A stretch of 64,000 nucleotides of DNA from Lasiosphaeria ovina (lineage: Eukaryota > Ascomycota > Sordariomycetes > Sordariales > Lasiosphaeriaceae). The notes below the pieces were generated by a model. It saw only the letters and a program-made list of their open reading frames with translations. It was not told the DNA's origin and made no database searches. The DNA lies in the NCBI GenBank assembly GCA_033439765.1, contig JAULSN010000003.1, forward strand, positions 5,890,001 to 5,954,000, written 5' to 3'. This document shows positions 10,756 through 21,008 of this stretch, piece by piece. Each line of letters starts with the position of its first letter. Positions within the stretch are counted from its first letter, which is position 1. The position numbers and the translations under genes were made by a program.

Positions 10756-10848
10756 GAGTCTTGAAATGAAAAGCACAGCACCACCATCTACCCCATTCTT
10801 TGGCAGAAAGCCACCCAACTTGGCCCTTCCCGAAACTTTCCCCTCGCC

Positions 10849-11925
10849 ATGACCGCCGCAAACATGTCTGCGCCCACCATTATGAGCAAGGACGACGTCC
10901 AGTGTCTCAAGATAGGGGATACAAAAGACATCGGCAACCTGATCGGGGCCAGATACTATTGCTGGGTGCTGGGCTCGGTGGTCGAGGACGACGCGCTCTA
11001 CGTGACCAAGTTGCTGGACGGGCCCTGTTCAGGACACAGCGTCGAGCAGGTCCAGGGCGCGCTCGCGCGGGTGCCCAACGAAGTCATCTTCCCGCCGCTG
11101 CCCATCCCCTGGTGGTTCGCGCGCACGGGCGTCACGGTGAGCGACTCGTGGGACGCCGAGCCGGACCCGGACGTCTACTACCTCAAGCGCCCGTGGGTGG
11201 TCGCCTTCGGCACCAGCAACGACGTCGACGACGGCCCGCTGGCCCACTGGTTTGCGTGCGAGGTCAGGAACCTGGAGCAGCTCGCGCGCCACCCGGCCCA
11301 CCCCCATCTCGTCCGCTACCACGGCTGCCGCGTGCGCGGCGGCCACATCACGGGCGCCCTGCTGGGCCGCGTGCCCGGCGGCACTACGCTCGACGACTAC
11401 GCCAAGGCCGGCAAGACGGTCCCCGACAAGCCGGCCTTTTTGCGCGCCCTCGCCTCGGCCGTGCACCACCTCCACCACGTCGTCGGCCTCGTCCACAACG
11501 ACATCCACCCCGGCAATATCATGGTCAGCCCCGACGGGTCCACCCCCACCCTCATCGACCTGGGCTCCGCCCTGCCCGATGGCGAGGAGATGTTGCAGTG
11601 CCAACCGTGGGTCTACCCTTTTTTCCTTCTTCTTTTTGTTTTCTAAACTAACAAAGAGGCCCTCTTCAGATTCTCCTGCTGGGGCAGAGACCCGCTGGAT
11701 CTGGACCCCGAGACGCACTACAACGGCCCCCTCGCCGGCCTTCCGACGTCGAGGAGGTCGCGCGACCTCGCCGCCCTCGAGCGGCTGCGCACCTGGCTTG
11801 ACGACTACGACTTTACCACCGACAACGTGCAAGACCAGGTGGATGCCGAATTTATCGCTGTGGGCGACAGGCTCGTGTGCGAGGCGGCTGAACAGAGGGA
11901 GAGGACCATGAGGGGGTCTGATTGA
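10849..11925 (+). CDS. Protein-kinase-fold (APH/kinase-like) protein
   Basis: Two exons, 10849-11606 and 11670-11925, encode 337 residues. The 63-bp intron begins GTGGGT, has CTAAC near its end and finishes TTCAG; joining keeps the frame (QCQP to FSCWG). The C-lobe carries the catalytic-loop pattern HNDIHPGNIM (H-x-D-x4-N) at about residue 217 and a metal-binding LIDLGS in place of DFG. EVRNLEQL at about 140 fits helix C and YYLKRP may hold the ATP-binding lysine. No glycine-rich loop is obvious, so the N-lobe is divergent. Such stand-alone kinase-like genes are common in filamentous fungi with unknown substrate. The start could also be the ATG at 10864. A 22-bp tandem duplication covers the stop codon. 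Confidence 0.75.
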
Positions 11926-11947
11926 GACCATGAGGGGGTCTGATTGA
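11904..11947. repeat. 22-bp tandem duplication over the stop codon
   Basis: GACCATGAGGGGGTCTGATTGA is present twice, back to back, at 11904-11925 and 11926-11947. The first copy contains the stop of the kinase-like gene and the second lies in its 3' untranslated region. Confidence 0.9.
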
Positions 11948-12133
11948 TTCAATTGGCTTGGTTGTTTTTTTCATGTTGGCTCTTTTCGACGGAGGGGTCT
12001 ATCGTGTCGCGAAGCTATTCATTAGAAAGAAGAGAAAAGAAAAAGAAAAGAAAAGAAATTTTGGTGTTTTGGCTCTGACACAGCTCGACCCATTCTTCCC
12101 TAATTTCTTGCATAGATACTACTGTGATGTCTA

Positions 12134-12750
12134 GTGGTCAATATCGGAGGTGAAGGAGACCGGGCTAGTCTGGACTTGAGCCTGGACAAGTCTCGACCAG
12201 CTGGGGCTGCACCCAAAATCGCGCAAGTCACAGCACTGCAGGGCCAAACGCCAATGAGTTTCCCAGCATGGCTGAGAGAGCCAGGGCGCGTCCCAGGCTT
12301 ATCAGCTGCTGCGTTGAGTTCAAGTTTTCAGCTGAAGATCCCATTCCAGCCCCCCAATCCCGACGAGGAGCAGCACCCGCCAGCCATTTGCACCGAGCGC
12401 TTTAACGTCGCGGGGATCTAAGGCGACAACCCGTCCAGGTTTGCCGTCATCGCCGGGAAGCCCTCGTGTACCGGGCCCGCGGGCAAGAGCCCGTGCCTGC
12501 CTCTGGGCACCAGTCTCTCCTACGTCCAGGAACCCGGCTACTCGCCCGCCTTTGACTGTCCCAAGGGCTACCAAACGGCCCTGACGGTCTGCCATGACGG
12601 CTATTTCCAGTTCTCCAAGAGGCTGGACGTCGCCCCGTCCTCCATGGCCGCCTTCACCAGCGCGTTCCCCATCAGCCACGTGCTGACGCTCATGCTAAAC
12701 CCCACGGCGTACGACACCGTCTCAAGCCCCCCGCCGTCAACTTCATCGGC
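12134..12750 (+). pseudogene. Decayed Cys-containing protein gene
   Basis: A plus-strand frame runs from about 12134 through an in-frame TAA at 12419-12421 to a stop after SPPPSTSSA near 12750. After the stop it reads GDNPSRFAVIAGKPSCTGPA, then FDCPKGYQTALTVCHDGYFQ and SSMAAFTSAFPISHVLTLML. The evenly spaced cysteines and the sharp protein-like character on both sides of a single stop suggest one nonsense mutation. A second frame from about 12725 (PPAVNFIGLDVYIHWQSSDL) probably continues the protein after a frameshift. No family is assigned with confidence; extracellular or membrane location is possible from the cysteine pattern. Confidence 0.4.
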
Positions 12751-13790
12751 CTAGATGTGTACATCCACTGGCAGAGCTCGGATCTCGCTCTGTTTGTTAT
12801 CTGGTATCTGAGGCATGCCAAGAAGTGGGGGACTGCGGCGGCAGCCGAAGTGGCCGGCCGGAATGACTGGAAAGCCCGAGCTGGAAGCCTGAACGCCGAC
12901 CGTGCAGGCTCACCACAGCGTGTATAATGGCGACAGAGTCGAGATAGGTGGACAAGTGACTGATCACCATAGGAGCGGCATGGCCGCGGAGAATTCTCCA
13001 CAGAAGGGTGGAGTACTTGATTCAGTCACCAGATCAGCACAACATCTGGGTATTAGCTCCTGGTCAGCACCACATCTCGTCGAAATCTCTTGAAATGTGA
13101 GAGCTGGCACGAGTTTAATCCAGAAGAAACGTGGAAATTGCGTGTGACGTCGAAAGGAAACGTTAGCCTAAGGGACTTAAAATGGGCCTCTGAGGCTGTG
13201 CAGCGGCGATGTATAGGTCACCCTAGCTCAGGGAAGAATTATGGAAAGCTCAGGACAAATCAGCCACAGCTCACCCCAGCTCAGGACTACGAACGAAAAA
13301 GGAAATTTTGTGTGCCCAGATTCGTCGCATGAAACCAGGCTGGTTCCAACTGGCGTGGGTGGTGGTTGACAGGGGAAGATTCATCTCAGCGGGCTCAGAC
13401 TCCAGCCGGCTTTTTTTACTCTGCACAACCAATAAGTACCCCAAATCTCTTTCGAAGAAAGCTCACAGCACGAAGGTGAACCTAGTAAACGGCCGTACGC
13501 TGGGCCACCTTCGACAGAGGCTATGCTTGAAGAGGCCACGCCTGCAGCGACAAATCTACAGTCCACACGCTAGCATGCACTCACGCCCAATGCCGTGTCC
13601 GCCAATAGACTCGGTCGCCATGTTGATGCCATCCCCCGACCAGCATGATTATGTGGGCCCGAGCAGCTATATAACTCGCTACTCGCCACGGGGCCCCCGC
13701 ATGCATCTTAGATCAAACAATTAACGAAGGCGCAGGATTGAATACTAGTTCTAGCTAGCATTGCATTGCTACGAAACCCAAACAGCAACC
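12751..13790. other. Intergenic, promoter side of the methyltransferase
   Basis: No gene is supported. Short frames up to 138 codons (13308-13724) lack motifs. The direct repeat AGCTCAGGA / AGCTCAGGG near 13220-13285 resembles the CTCAGG repeats at 3085-3127. Confidence 0.35.
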
Positions 13791-14821
13791 ATGGCAGAGC
13801 CGCAAGTCCAAGATGCCGGCTCAAGTGCAGGCATGGCTCCCGTTATAGAAGAAATAACAGAAAGGCAAGTCTCTCATTCCCGTTAATTAGACCTAGGCCT
13901 AGGTACTTATCCGGAACACCCTCAAACTCACACCTAGTCATCAATTGCTCAAAGAACAGACTGGACGAGCAACACATCTTCACCACCCAAACCCTCGGCT
14001 TCCTCATCCACCCCAACATCCCGGCGCTGCCGCCCAACGCCAAGATAGCCGACATTGGCACGGGCACGGGCATCTGGCTGCTGGACGTGGCCAAGACGGT
14101 GCCGGCGACGTGCGAGCTGCGGGGGTTCGACGTCTCGGCGTCGTCGTTCCCGGCGCGCGAGACGTGGCCGGCCAACGTGACGTTCGCGACGCACGACATG
14201 AACGCGCCGTTCGCGGCCGCCGAGCTCGGCACGTACGACGTCGTGGCCGTGCGCTTCGTCAGCGGCGCCACCCCGCGCGCCGCCTGGGCCCGCGCCGTCG
14301 CCAACCTCGCCACCCTCCTACGCCCCGCCGCCGGCTGGCTGCAGTGGATCGACTCGGCCAACTTCGCCCTGTACAACTCGGTGCCCGGCGCGTCGCGCGC
14401 CGCCTGCCAGCAGATCTACGACGGGCTGCGGCCGTTCCGGCCTGAACCGAGAAGCTCGGCCGCGCGGACAGGAGACGGCGACGACGACGACGCCGAGGCG
14501 GCCGTCATCGGCTTGATGATGCGCGAGCCCGGCAACCTGCGGCGGCCAGACGTGTGGCGCGCGCTGGGCCTCGTCGACGTGCACGAGGACGTCTTCTCGA
14601 CCGACCGCCTGCAGGACCCGGGGCTGCGGCTGCGCGACCGCGGCACGCGCAACGTCATCGAGTGCTTCGTCGGCTGCCTGCAGAGCCTGGTTGGCGTCGA
14701 GGGCAGCGGGTGGACCAGGGAGCGCATCGAGCGGCTGAACGCCGAGGCCATGCGCGAGATCGACGCCGGCGTCTATCACACCCTGGACCAGATCTGCATC
14801 GTGGGCAGAAGGGCGGGTTAG
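13791..14821 (+). CDS. Class I SAM-dependent methyltransferase (LaeA/UMTA-like)
   Basis: The gene starts at MAEPQVQDAGSSAGM (13791), not at an upstream ATG in another frame. Exon 1 is 13791-13864; the best junction uses a GC donor (AG|GCAAGT) and an acceptor at 13959, joining ITER to LDEQHIFTTQ, as in this family (RLDxQH). A GT alternative at 13869 with acceptor after CAAAG would give ERQNRLDEQH. The product is about 311 residues. SAM-binding motif I is IADIGTGTGIWLLDVA; FVSGATPRAAW and GWLQWIDSANFALYN follow. Relatives methylate small secondary metabolites or act like LaeA; the substrate here is unknown. A short Asp run occurs near the middle. No biosynthetic core enzyme is adjacent. Confidence 0.85.
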
Positions 14822-14951
14822 CTAGGCTTGGTTCGAGCGAGTGAGCGAACGTAGTATTAACGCGATATGTATAATTAATATCAGCAGCTCGCGAACGAAC
14901 ATTCGTAGGCTAATAGAACGCAAAATCTTTGAAGCACCTTGGAAGACGCCA

Positions 14952-15692
14952 TCAAGCCTGCCTCTTCGCAGCTGAGTGCCCATCTAACAGAAGAATGGAA
15001 CCTTTATCACCAAAGCCCGACTGGATGTTTGTGGCTCTTTGGGTCTCACTCTTTATTAGATTCGTCTTCCTCCCCCTCCGATGCCTCTTCCTCTTCCTCA
15101 CTGCTTTCCTCCCCGTCCTCGTCCTCGTCCCGTCATCTTGGTTAGCCGAGGTCTCGACGTACCTTCTTCTCGGCGCCGTTTGCTCCGACTGGTGGCGGCC
15201 AACAGTGCAGTCCTTCTCGTCGCCAGCCCCGGAGCAGCAAGTCCACAGAAATCCCTCTGGGTATTCCCGTCGATTTTCAAACGTGTCGAAGCCATCTTCC
15301 CCGTTGTCTTCCCAAATGTAAGAATCTTCGTTGCACTCCATCTCGCCTAATTTTTCCCCGATCAGATACGATTGTCAGTCAATTGCACTCGCAAACGCGC
15401 GCTGGCGGTGAACGCCAATATGTCTGGCCGGGTGTTCAACGCACCGGGATGGTACCGGCAGTCGTAGACCTTTCTATTGTCGGTCTCGTCAAAGACGTTG
15501 TCACACTCGACGCAGACGCTCGCCCCCCATTTTGCCTTACGCTTGGTGCCAGGCAACTCAGTCACGCCTAGGGCATTGGGCTCGAGCTGTGCCATGTATC
15601 TCTGCACAGTTTTCCAGTTGGCTGGGCTGTTGCAGAGCGCTAGCGAGGATTATTCGCTGTGTTGTGATCTCGGGCAATGGATTTTCAGGCAT
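14952..15692 (-). pseudogene. Cys/His-rich fungal protein, one frameshift
   Basis: The frame begins MPENPLPEITTQRI at 15692 and continues, after a 1-nt insertion near 15645, as LCNSPANWKTVQRYMAQLEP. It then gives ELPGTKRKAKWG, CVECDNVFDETDN and CRYHPG. A 98-bp intron (15347-15444, GTGCGT...TTAG) joins HPG to EMECNEDSYIWEDNGEDGFD, followed by EYPEGFLWTCCSGAGDEKDC and a His. The paired CxxC, CxYHPG and WTCC...C...H elements are the recurrent metal-binding-like pattern of a fungus-specific family of unknown function. The C-terminal tail is Arg/Lys-rich. If the single extra G near 15645 is a sequencing error the gene is intact; otherwise it is a recent pseudogene. Confidence 0.6.
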
Positions 15693-15969
15693 CGCGATTA
15701 GTATCATCGTCATCCCGTGACATCCTGTCTTAGTCTCATGTAACGAAGACATTTAGAACGGTCTTTTTGACTCCGCGCGCCCCAGAGTTCAATGAGAACC
15801 GAAATAAACGATTAATTCTAGCCTTAAAATATGTCTACGACTTAGTAAATCTAACTCAACAACTTAGACGTAGTGACCCAATAAGGACATCATCGCCCCA
15901 CAACGAAATCTCTGCCCCTGTAATCTAATTCCCGCCCCTCAACTTCAAAACGCCACAACTTCTTTAATT

Positions 15970-17222
15970 CAAGGCCGATTCAAATAGAAAACAGTCATGG
16001 AGACGCATCGCGAGTAGCTCATTCAATCTAAAATACTTACAGTTAAACAAGGCGCATCACAAAAGAAGCCGCATGGTGTTTTAGCATCCCAACGTGTCCA
16101 TAGCGCAGAAAACCGTCAACAAAGTAAACAAAGCGAAAGAAACCTCTTCGATATGTAGGAAAGGTTCCTAGTCGACTAGTACCTCAATAAGGAAGCTATA
16201 GAGCGTATACCCAGCGGTCGTTAGGTCTAGAGAGTTATATAAGCTATACTTAATTAAGCTAGAGGAGAAACTTTTTAAATAAAAGTATATCTACTTAATT
16301 ACAGGCTGGAGTAACGCCTAGATTGCCTTACGGTGGATTAGGGAGGCTTACCTAATCCAAACTAAACCCTAAACGCCGAGCGAATGGTGTATATTAATTC
16401 TTAGCGAATATTCGAACTATATATAAGCGAAAAATTCATATTGGAGGTATATAAAATAAGGTTTAGCTTCTCTTTTTACAATCATATATATTGTACAAGA
16501 CGTAGCCTCTCGATCGTTTAGTCTTCTCACCTTCGAAGAACTACTTCAGGCAAAATACCAAGGCTCTGGCGGGCTTCATATTGTCGGCACCTATTAATAA
16601 GCAAAGGTTCCTTTTTTGCTATAGAGATACCTCGGCCCGGGGCATAAGTACCCGTAATATCCTCTCGGGCTTCCGAAATTCGGGGATTTGTTCGTACAAC
16701 CCGGTTCGTATACTTGATGACTCGGAGGCGGTCTTCGATGAAGATGCCCTCCCTGCCCGGCCTTCCACGCCGCCACTGGAAGACCTGAACAACAACGACA
16801 GGCTCTTCAAAATACCAAAAGGTAGTCAGGACATCCGCAAGTACCAGGACAGTATTCGGAATGCCCTCAGTCCGGCCAACCGGCGTGTGCGGGCATTATT
16901 TACTAACGTCGGGAGGTCCCTGGATCTAAAGAATGCAGAGATCGCATCTTTGAAGGCATAAATTACCTATCTTACGACCGATTTAGAGGCTTCAAAGCCT
17001 CGTACGCGTAAGAGGGTTCATGAAGATGGATGACAAGTTTGCACGTATAGAGGAAATTGACAAGGCTCAAAAAGCTAGTCAAATGCCGCCCAAGCGAAAA
17101 CGAACGGTCCGGGCACCAAGTCAGCCACGTGGAGTCGAAGAAGTCCGGGAAATAATTGCCAAGAGGCCGACGAAGAGGATTGAGTATTTTTTTATGCTAG
17201 TTATGTTGTGTAGAAATGGATA
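15970..17222 (+). pseudogene. pogo/Fot1-type (Tc1 superfamily) transposase relic
   Basis: The left part (15970-16560) is AT-rich and stop-ridden but still shows a Tc5/pogo-like DNA-binding region (SQRVHSAENRQQSKQ, then a FLVD-like segment). The C-terminal part (16581-16961) is open and reads INKQRFLFCYRDTSARGIST, then NILSGFRNSGICSYNPVRIL. It continues PSTPPLEDLNNN and NVGRSLDLKNAEIASL, the typical tail of fungal Fot1/pogo DDE transposases. The catalytic DDE core between them is missing or unreadable. A basic tail (RKRVHEDG, PPKRKRTVRAPSQP) follows, broken by stops. No terminal repeats were found. Confidence 0.65.
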
Positions 17223-18844
17223 ATTTGTGCCTGTGGAGTGGGTGTGGGTGTGGGCTAATGTCGTTGATGGGCGATTTCGTTGTTGGGTCTACAGTGGGTG
17301 TCCATCTCGAAGCACAGCGACCGGGAGCCCCAACCCTTAGTCAATGAAGACGGCCGACCGGCCAGAGCCCAGCCGCAAGCATGAGAATTAAGGTGTTAGG
17401 TAAACAATTAAGCAAAAATAAATACCTGACGTGGGTTCATCCGCCGGGAACCCGCGAACAAATGGTTACGTCTAGCCTAACGAGTCGGTTGACGTTGATG
17501 GGCCCGGGGTGACAACAGAGACGGGCTGGCCGTGCCGGAGGGGGGTCAACGGCCAGCCGTACAGGCTCGATTGGGTGGGAAGGGGGGAAGAGTCGAAGTC
17601 GAGCCAAGAGTGGCCAAAATCGGGGAGAGAGTCGGGAGTGGGATGTGGTGGTGAGAGGAAAGAATTGATGGCTCCCCAAGCGAATGTAGGAGGCAGTGGG
17701 ACGCTTGGAGAGGGGGGGACAAACCCTTCTGAATGGGCCAGTAACGCTTGGTCGCAGGAAGCTATACCGGAAACAGGAGGATCGCTCGTGGCGTGTTGGG
17801 GTGCTGATGGGATAGGATCTGGGTCATACGAAACTTCGAAATCTGGGGCAAGTATGCCGAACCAAATTCGTCTGGAACTGATGGGGGTCTCTCAAAAAGG
17901 CCGCCGCCTTTTGGGGGCGGCGGCCCGCTGAGCTCAATCAACAGACAACAGAATACTGGCGCAGCGAACCAGGCTGTCGCCAAACTTGGCCCCAACCACG
18001 GGCAGACTGCAAAAGTCGCGATGGACTGACGGGCGGGGTTGGAGAAAAAGAGGAAAGAAGGAGGGATGGGACGGGGACTGGGAGCCTTGCTCTTTATCAG
18101 CGACCGAGACTTACCTGGCCCCAAGGAGTGGCAGCCGCAGGTACCTCCTCCACTGCCATGAGTCCCCCTCCTTCACAGCCAACGGCGCATACGAGTCCCT
18201 CCGAACATGCCCAATCGCGCCCCACTGTTTCTGCGGGACTCAGCCGCTTGCCATGATGCGCGCCGGAGATCAATTGGGCCGACCACGGGGGACTCAGAAT
18301 CCCATGGCCGACAACGGGCTTTCGCCGCCCTATGTTGGTGAGTTTGGGACTCGGCGCACTTCTTTTTACCGTGAGTCCCTGCTCGGCGTAAATCTTTTCT
18401 CCCCTGCCCGTGGCGAATTGAGGACTCGGCACCCTCTCCTTCCCCTTCTATTGGGTAATCACAGTAATTAAGGCTATGCCAGCAGCAAATGGCTGGAAGC
18501 ACTGGACACGTGCCGCAGAGCCTTGGGGTGGCCCATGGGCCTAACATTTTAGCGAATGGCGGCTTGACACAAGTCAGGTCTCCCACAGTCCAATGAAGAT
18601 GAGTGTGCATGAGTCCCTTGACTCCCCGGGACTCCTTCGGGACTCGCAAACACGGGACCGAGAACAAGACTGTTCATGAGGCTGCGGCGAAAGAATGTTA
18701 CGAGATAAATCCACGAAGATATATAGCAGCCCTCCTCCTGTTGGTTGATGGCATAGGAAGCCATCGTCAGTGCCTGATCGCCAATTCATCTGTATCTCAA
18801 AATCATCTCTCTCGGCTATCAATTCGAGCTATTCTACGCCCACA
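17223..18844. other. Unassigned region with GGGACTC/GAGTCCC cluster
   Basis: No gene is supported, although both strands carry open frames up to 164 codons. A cluster of heptamers occupies 18160-18645. Confidence 0.35.
18160..18645. repeat. Nine GGGACTC / GAGTCCC heptamers
   Basis: GAGTCCC is found at 18160, 18193, 18373 and 18611, and its reverse complement GGGACTC at 18235, 18289, 18346, 18628 and 18639. Fewer than one would be expected by chance in this length. The block at 18611-18645 packs three copies in 35 bp. Several copies are followed by GGC or AGC. They could be regulator sites (the GACTC core resembles bZIP half sites) or remnants of a diverged short repeat. Confidence 0.7.
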
Positions 18845-19160
18845 ATGTCCCATTCAAATATCGATTACGTCGCCGTGCAATGTGCATCCAAGCACGGGTA
18901 CGAGAAACTCCCCATAATTAGGTTTCCATCCGATCACCTCAATCCACCGCTAACACGTGCATTCGCACCGCAGAGACCAAGACGCTGTTCAGCACGGGGA
19001 CGTGGGTTCCAGAGAGGCTGAACCCGCCAACATCGGAACCCTGGACACAATCCAACAAAACAGCGACAACATCGAGAAGCAGGAGGGGAACGAAACGGCC
19101 CTGGACCGCTACCTCAAATCGAATTTGCCGTGGTCGCCTGTATCCCCCAAGTCAAGCTGA
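18845..19160 (+). CDS. Small two-exon hypothetical protein
   Basis: Exon 1 (18845-18921) starts MSHSNIDYVAVQCASKHGYE and ends at IIR. A 52-bp intron (GTTTCC..., with GCTAAC before the acceptor and CACCGCAG at its end) leads to exon 2 (18974-19160), DQDAVQHGDVGSREAEPANI to PWSPVSPKSS. Joining keeps the frame and gives 87 residues. The protein is hydrophilic, with no signal peptide, membrane segment or known motif. The CACAATG start context and the good intron support a real gene. The two exons are too short to be convincing separately. Function unknown. Confidence 0.5.
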
Positions 19161-19728
19161 AAGACAAGGGTGTGCTGCTAGAAAAGGTGTGCGCGAGCTG
19201 AGAGGAGTTGTCGGGACGTTGTGGTCAAGTCTCCATGTATTTGATAGTTGCATTCATCTACCTAGCTATATGCAATGGATGTGAATTGGTGTAGTCTTTC
19301 TAACAGAGAAGAGTTGGGCCAGTTGGGAGCTGTCCGATGCCAAGTGAGCGAGGTACCAATTGAACAAAATTCGCCAGGAAGGCTTTGCACTAACTAATTA
19401 ACGAGTAATACGGGTATATATGAAGGAGAGAGGGCCTTAGTATTTGATACTAGACCTTGGTCATTCTGCGCGACACCTCTATCAACGAGCGATATCGGTA
19501 TATATAATGGAGAGAGGGCTTTAGTGTTTCTTGCCAGGCCTAGATCATTCTACGTAAAGCCTCCATGCTTGTCTTGTCCACTAGGGACCGAGGTTTCTTG
19601 CTAGACCTCGAAGACTTGATGTTGTGTGCCGTCAGTAGTAAAAAGTCGCAACCAGGTGGATTAGGTTTCCCGATATACGAAAGGACCTGATTCCTCACAT
19701 AAACAAGAGCCGCTTCGTCAAAGGCGCT
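19161..19728. other. Intergenic with a ~94-bp direct repeat
   Basis: No gene is seen. A diverged direct repeat (ACGAG, GGTATATAT, GGAGAGAGGG, then TTAGT and CATTCT) has units starting at about 19401 and 19495. Confidence 0.45.
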
Positions 19729-20418
19729 CTATAGCCTCGCTTCCTCCATATCTTTCCCAGCTCCCTTCCACTCTCTGGCTATATGCGGTAGTGTCACGGA
19801 AAAGGGGTTGCTCTTTAGAAGAACCGCCCCGCTAATATGCTCATCAACCGGGAATGGGTCATATTCTCGAACGACTTGATGCATAATTTCTGGTTTCTTG
19901 CGTTCATTGGGCAAGATCCGCTCGGTTTCTATGACTAATAGGCGAACCTTCAATGGAGATGGTGGCAAAGGAAACAGGTAAGTAATCACGGCAGCCCATC
20001 CACCCTCACCAAACATCCCCAACAAGCACAAAATGGCTCTTGCCTCTTTCAACCACGACTCTCCTTCGTTTGTGCCGGAGCAAAGTCTTACAGGACTTAA
20101 TACGTCCAGTGCCCTGACTGCAAGGGCGATGTTAAGAAGGGAACTTCGTGCTGTGGCCAGAAGCGTGGCATCCTGCCATCAAGTGAGTTGCGTCGGTCGC
20201 GTCAAGATTTAAACTGATCTTTTTGCAGTCTGCATTGACGAAACTGCGGAGTTGAACCAACTTGCCGATTCACCGGCTGTGGATACAGTCCTCAAACTTG
20301 TGGTGATGTGGGGCGGCGATGTCACAATTTGACTCGGGGATTCGTTTCGGGATTGTTGTGTTGCGATGTCCTGTCCAGCGCTGAGCGCCATGGTGGGACA
20401 TTTACGTTTGCTCCCCAT
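19729..20418 (-). CDS. Two-exon hypothetical protein
   Basis: Exon 1 starts MGSKRKCPTMALSAGQDIAT at 20418. Exon 2 runs 20172-19729 and is open from DATLLATARSSLLNIALAVR through LCLLGMFGEGGWAAVITYLF to GAGKDMEEARL. An acceptor CAG at 20173 and a donor at 20244 (72-bp intron) or 20214 (42-bp, rather short) both keep the frame. The product is about 205-215 residues. The central part is hydrophobic with a PLPPSPL turn, but no clear membrane topology or catalytic motif is visible. A KKPEIMHQVVREYDPFPVDE segment looks like conserved globular sequence. I do not recognise the family. It is more likely a real gene than chance because the frame is preserved across the junction. Confidence 0.45.
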
Positions 20419-21008
20419 AACTCATCCTTGACACAACCAATTTCCATGATTCCGAGTTGAACGGGCACGGGGCGAAGGGAACACGTTTCATGGTTTTCTT
20501 ATACTAGGTACTAGGTCTTAAGCCAGTAAACAGTGCAAAGCATCCCTTGGCCGAATGCCGCCTCCTATACCTGAGTGATCGCTGTTACCAGCATAAGTTT
20601 TTGACTATTACCTCCTAGTTTATTACTATTAGTATTTTCATGTCCCTCGTTGTAAACCTCTTGTGCCTGGAATATGCAATCCCCTGTCTTTTGGACATGA
20701 AATTCCAGTAATGACTGAGGTAACTTACATGGTTTCTGGACACTGTCTGATCTTACGTAAGGGACCTTTGTCCCTAGTGCCCGTCAGGCGGGCCCTCTCA
20801 CAGCCCAAGAGCGGGGTCGGTGCCGGACTGTTGGTGAGGGGCGCGGATGACCCACACATAAAAACTGGTGCGCCCCCCTTTCACACGAAACTCGCAGCGG
20901 AAGCGGTTGCCGGAGCACAGTCGACGGGACTTGCGTGTATTTCAGTCTTTCCACCAGACTCGTTCCCACACTCTTTTCCGACGACCGGAGTCAAACTGCC
21001 AACATATC
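20419..21008. other. Intergenic, promoter side of the APH-like gene
   Basis: No gene is supported. An AT-rich stretch is at 20580-20650. Open frames before 21009 are continuous with the APH-like frame but lack family sequence. Confidence 0.35.

Noticed and set aside
10849..11925. Long open frames on both strands overlapping the kinase-like gene (up to 307 codons)
   Set aside because: High GC content keeps alternative frames open; only the chosen frame carries kinase motifs and a consistent intron.
17509..17931. A 140-codon plus-strand frame
   Set aside because: Gly/Ser-rich, low complexity, no start context, intron or motif; likely chance.
18173..18667. A 164-codon minus-strand frame across the heptamer cluster
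   Set aside because: No motif or partner exon, and the heptamers occur in all frames, so they are not a coding repeat.
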